Below, piece by piece: positions 5,140 to 6,958 of a stretch of DNA of 6,958 bases. The position numbers and the translations under genes were made by a program. The stretch is from SIG710 sp045587665 (lineage in GTDB: Bacteria > Bacillota > Clostridia > Oscillospirales > CAG-272), in contig JAZNCT010000039.1 in the NCBI GenBank assembly GCA_045587665.1, positions 1 to 6,958 on the forward strand, given 5' to 3'. The notes under the pieces are model-generated. The model searched no databases. It saw only the letters and a program-made list of their open reading frames with translations, and was not told the origin of the DNA. The stretch's first letter is position 1, and each line of letters opens with the position of its first letter.

Positions 5140-6016
5140 ATCCTCTTTCCTCCATTTCACTTATGAATATTTCCTCCAGAGTCAGAGGAATTATTTCAAA
5201 ATATTTTGGCTTCGCTCTCATGGCAGCCTGTTCTATCTCTTCACTGCTTCCCCTGATAACAGCTGTTGTTAAGCTCCCTCTTTTGTTTTCAGAGACAATG
5301 TGAAAGCCCTCAAATATTTGTCTTATCGGCTTATCATCGTCAAACACGCCTTGAACTGTATGAATCTCGGCTTTAAGCATATCTATTTCACTTTCAAAAA
5401 GAATTCCACCCTTGTGAAGCAGACCAATGTGATCGCAGATATCCTCGATCTCTCTTAGGTTGTGAGAGGCTATAACGGGTGTCAATCCTCTTTCAACCAC
5501 CTCTTCTGCAAGAAGCTTTTTAACAAACTGACGCATGACGGGGTCAAGTCCGTCAAATGTTTCATCACAAAGCAAATACTTCGGATAGCAAGAAAGAACA
5601 AGAAGAATCGAAGCCTGTTTTTTCATGCCCTTTGAAAAAGTTGATATCTTTCTTGATCCGTCAAGTCCAAATAGTCTTATAAGCTCAAAATATCTGATTT
5701 TAGAAAAGCCGGGATAAAGGGATGCATAAAGTTCAGCCATTTCGTCAACTGTTGAATTTGGCAAAAAATACTGCTCATCTGAAAGATAAACAACTTTTTC
5801 CTTTACCTGGGCGTTTTCGTACACTTCTTCGCCGTCATAAAGAATTTTGCCGTTATCAGGCCGCATAATACCGCACATTATTCTCAGCAAGGTTGATTTT
5901 CCGCTGCCGTTAGAACCAATCAATCCGTATATGCTTCCGCTGCCTATCTTGGCATTGATACCGGATAACGATTTAATACTGCCATAGCTTTTAGAAATAT
6001 TATCTATTGTGATCAT
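5114..6016 (-). CDS. ABC transporter ATP-binding protein (YtrB/EcsA-type)
   Basis: A cytoplasmic ATPase of 300 residues that would power the permease encoded downstream. Walker A is GSNGSGKST (34-42). The Q-loop region is around YLSDEQYF (77-84). The signature is FSKGMKKQ (127-134), replacing canonical LSGGQ, as is common in ABC-2 export and bacitracin/YtrB-like ATPases. Walker B with the catalytic glutamate is YLLCDE (147-152). The D-loop is GLDP (156-159) and the switch histidine is H185 in ASHN. The last 100 residues form an accessory domain of unclear function. The ATG at 6016 is preferred over a TTG at 6022 because AGGAGG (6026-6031) is 9 bases away, against 3 for the TTG. It overlaps the regulator gene by 17 bases. 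The catalytic set is complete, so the protein should be active. Confidence 0.92.
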   Translation of the reverse strand: MITIDNISKSYGSIKSLSGINAKIGSGSIYGLIGSNGSGKSTLLRIMCGIMRPDNGKILYDGEEVYENAQVKEKVVYLSDEQYFLPNSTVDEMAELYASLYPGFSKIRYFELIRLFGLDGSRKISTFSKGMKKQASILLVLSCYPKYLLCDETFDGLDPVMRQFVKKLLAEEVVERGLTPVIASHNLREIEDICDHIGLLHKGGILFESEIDMLKAEIHTVQGVFDDDKPIRQIFEGFHIVSENKRGSLTTAVIRGSSEEIEQAAMRAKPKYFEIIPLTLEEIFISEMEERGYDYSNILF

Positions 6017-6392
6017 TCCCAAGTTCCTCCTCTGCTTTTCTAATAATCACTTCAATGTCTCCCGAAGTGAAACCGAATTTCATCGCTTCCATTAAAATCT
6101 CTTTCAATCGAAATTTGATTTGTTCCCGATGTTGTTTTTCAATTTGCTCGGTGTTTGAAGATATAAAACTACCTCTTCCCGGAACAGAATAGACTATTCC
6201 CTGCCTTTCAAGCTCTGAATAAGCTTTTTGAATGGTGTTCGGGTTTATCGCCAACTCACCGGCAAGCGACCTAACCGATGGCAGGGCTTCATCAGATGCC
6301 ATAATCCCTGAAAGAACAGCTTCCTTTACCGAGCAGATGATTTGTTCATATATCGGCACTCGGCTTTTTAAATCAACAATTATGACGCTCAT
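6000..6392 (-). CDS. GntR-family transcriptional repressor, YtrA subfamily
   Basis: A 130-residue DNA-binding protein, probably the repressor of its own operon. Residues 1-75 form the GntR winged helix-turn-helix: VPIYEQI (12-18), LPSVRSLAGELAINPNTIQK (37-56) and the wing GRGSFIS. The remaining 55 residues are a short helical tail for dimerisation, with no effector domain, which defines the YtrA subfamily. AAGGAGG (6397-6403) lies four bases before the ATG. It is the first gene of the operon with the ATPase and permease. In Bacillus subtilis YtrA represses an ABC transporter operon and is relieved by lipid-II-targeting antibiotics. The same job here is inferred from family and layout; the inducing signal is not visible. 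Confidence 0.9.
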   Translation of the reverse strand: MSVIIVDLKSRVPIYEQIICSVKEAVLSGIMASDEALPSVRSLAGELAINPNTIQKAYSELERQGIVYSVPGRGSFISSNTEQIEKQHREQIKFRLKEILMEAMKFGFTSGDIEVIIRKAEEELGNDHNR

Positions 6393-6405
6393 ACAACCTC
6401 CTTAC

Positions 6406-6430
6406 ACTGTATTACTCGTATTAGTACACA
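6406..6430. promoter_or_regulatory. Candidate YtrA-type operator at the operon transcription start
   Basis: ACTGTA (6406-6411), 13 bases, then TACACA (6425-6430). The Bacillus YtrA operator, as recalled, is AGTGTA-13 bp-TACACT. Read on the minus strand this site is TGTGTA-13-TACAGT, with each half matching five of six positions and the same spacing. It lies between the -10 box and the ribosome site, covering the expected start near 6427, a position suited to repression. Confidence 0.55.
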
Positions 6431-6433
6431 CAT

Positions 6434-6462
6434 ATTGTAACATAGGTATTTCACTATGTCAA
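6434..6462 (-). promoter_or_regulatory. Sigma-A promoter of the gntR-ABC operon
   Basis: On the minus strand, TTGACA (6457-6462, perfect) and TACAAT (6434-6439, five of six) are exactly 17 bases apart. The start near 6427 leaves a leader of about 35 bases. Such a strong promoter fits a gene set held off by its own repressor. Confidence 0.82.
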
Positions 6463-6557
6463 CAGTTTTAAACAAAAAAGCAACATGTCGATTTGCACAA
6501 TATTTTATGGAAGTATTTGTTTATTTTTACGCTAAACGATGTTTTTAAAAAAATGTA

Positions 6558-6586
6558 TTGACAAAATTCTGTGAATGTTTTATTAT
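6558..6586 (+). promoter_or_regulatory. Sigma-A promoter of the rubredoxin gene
   Basis: TTGACA (6558-6563, perfect) and TATTAT (6581-6586, five of six) are 17 bases apart. The leader is about 33 bases. It is divergent from the gntR operon promoter with about 95 bases of AT-rich DNA between them, in which nothing else is recognised. Confidence 0.78.
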
Positions 6587-6625
6587 ATATAGGCATTTTT
6601 AATTTTGAGAAACAACGGAGGATTT

Positions 6626-6808
6626 ATGAAAAAATTTGTTTGTGCACTTTGCGGCTATGCTTACGATGTTAATGTTGGTGATCCGGATAACGGAATTGAA
6701 CCTGAAACCGAATTTGTTGAGCTTCCCTCAGAATGGGTGTGCCCTCTTTGCGGTGCGTCTAAGGATGATTTTGAAGAAATGGAAGTCAGCGACGAGGATA
6801 ATATATAA
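6626..6808 (+). CDS. Rubredoxin
   Basis: A 60-residue cytoplasmic electron carrier with one iron held by four cysteines: C6 and C9 in CALCG, and C39 and C42 in CPLCG. Between them are GDPDNGI (18-24) and LPSEWVCPLCG (33-43), the most conserved rubredoxin stretch. The acidic tail runs a few residues beyond the usual 52-54. In anaerobes rubredoxins pass electrons to rubrerythrin, flavodiiron proteins or superoxide reductase in oxygen and peroxide defence. No such partner is next to it here, so its partner is not shown. The ATG at 6626 is chosen because GGAGG (6617-6621) is four bases upstream and the family begins MKKFVC or similar. It appears to be transcribed alone. No clear hairpin terminator follows, only A/T runs at 6811-6850. 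Confidence 0.95.
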   Translation: MKKFVCALCGYAYDVNVGDPDNGIEPETEFVELPSEWVCPLCGASKDDFEEMEVSDEDNI

Positions 6809-6856
6809 GCTTTTTTAAAAAAATTGCCGATTTTTAAAAAAAATTCAAAAAAACAC

Positions 6857-6885
6857 TTGACAAATTCGTTTCAATGGTGTATAAT
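6857..6885 (+). promoter_or_regulatory. Consensus sigma-A promoter of the tRNA-Leu gene
   Basis: TTGACA (6857-6862) and TATAAT (6880-6885) are both perfect and 17 bases apart, as expected for a stable-RNA promoter. Transcription should begin near 6891-6892, about 31 bases before the mature tRNA. Confidence 0.9.
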
Positions 6886-6890
6886 AGGCA

Positions 6891-6922
6891 ATGTTGTGAG
6901 CGACGCAAGTTGCTAGCGACAT
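6891..6922 (+). ncRNA. Hairpin formed by the entire tRNA-Leu 5' leader
   Basis: ATGTTGT (6891-6897) pairs with GCGACAT (6916-6922), allowing two G-U pairs. After a single G-A mismatch, AGCGAC (6899-6904) pairs with GTTGCT (6909-6914), with one G-U pair, around the GNRA tetraloop GCAA (6905-6908). The base of the stem lies at the predicted transcription start on one side and directly against tRNA base 1 on the other. The leader, removed by RNase P, would be fully folded. Confidence 0.6.
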
Positions 6923-6958
6923 GCGAGAGTGGCGGAACTGGCAGACGCGCACGTTTGA
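6923..6958 (+). tRNA. tRNA-Leu, 5' part (anticodon probably GAG), cut by window edge
   Basis: The acceptor strand is GCGAGAG (6923-6929), then TG. The D-arm is GCG-GAACTGGCAGA-CGC with the tRNA-Leu-typical GGCAGACGC, followed by G26, the anticodon 5' stem CACGT, T32, T33 and the first two anticodon bases GA. The D-arm identity and the acceptor sequence indicate a class II tRNA-Leu. With GA visible, GAG (reading CUC/CUU) is the leucine choice. The variable arm, T-arm and 3' end are outside. Confidence 0.9.

Noticed and set aside
6605..6625. Upstream TTG start extending the rubredoxin by seven residues.
   Set aside because: The GGAGG at 6617-6621 lies inside the extension and points to the ATG at 6626, where the family normally begins.
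6809..6850. Terminator after the rubredoxin gene.
   Set aside because: Only A and T runs that could form a weak A-T stem around TGCCG; no GC-rich stem followed by T's, so it is not called.

Overview
The window looks like chromosome from an endospore-forming, low-to-moderate-GC member of the Clostridia. The signs are a spoIIID gene, strong GGAGG-type ribosome binding sites, canonical TTGACA/TATAAT promoters, AT-rich intergenic DNA and a clostridial-type rubredoxin. The exact genus cannot be named from the sequence alone.

Region 1 to about 1870 is the right-hand part of a small integrated mobile element whose left end lies outside the window. It carries two minus-strand genes. One is a catalytic-domain-only tyrosine recombinase, cut by the left edge. 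The other is a HUH-endonuclease replication initiator related to the G2P/ORF2-type rolling-circle Rep proteins. Upstream of rep are about 460 bases of GC-rich, hairpin-laden non-coding DNA. This ends in a perfect 12-8-12 inverted repeat with the geometry of a tyrosine-recombinase core site, next to chromosomal spoIIID. Both element genes lack a Shine-Dalgarno sequence and have a -10 box 6-7 bases before the ATG. Both coding regions are packed with perfect short hairpins.

Region 1897 to 3039 is chromosomal. spoIIID (minus), with a plausible sigma-E promoter, is divergent from a SpoU/TrmH-family rRNA or tRNA 2'-O-methyltransferase gene (plus). The latter ends in a strong terminator shared with the convergent operon that follows.

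Region 3031 to 6462 is a three-gene minus-strand operon with overlapping genes: a YtrA-type GntR repressor, an ABC ATPase, and a roughly 700-residue ABC-2-like permease with a large extracytoplasmic domain. A TTGACA-17-TACAAT promoter and an inverted repeat resembling the Bacillus YtrA operator precede it. The layout suggests an autoregulated transporter answering cell-envelope or antibiotic stress.

Region 6558 to 6958 holds a monocistronic rubredoxin gene with its own promoter. After it comes a consensus promoter driving a tRNA-Leu (probably GAG anticodon), cut by the right edge. The whole 5' leader of that tRNA can fold into a GNRA-capped hairpin that abuts the tRNA.
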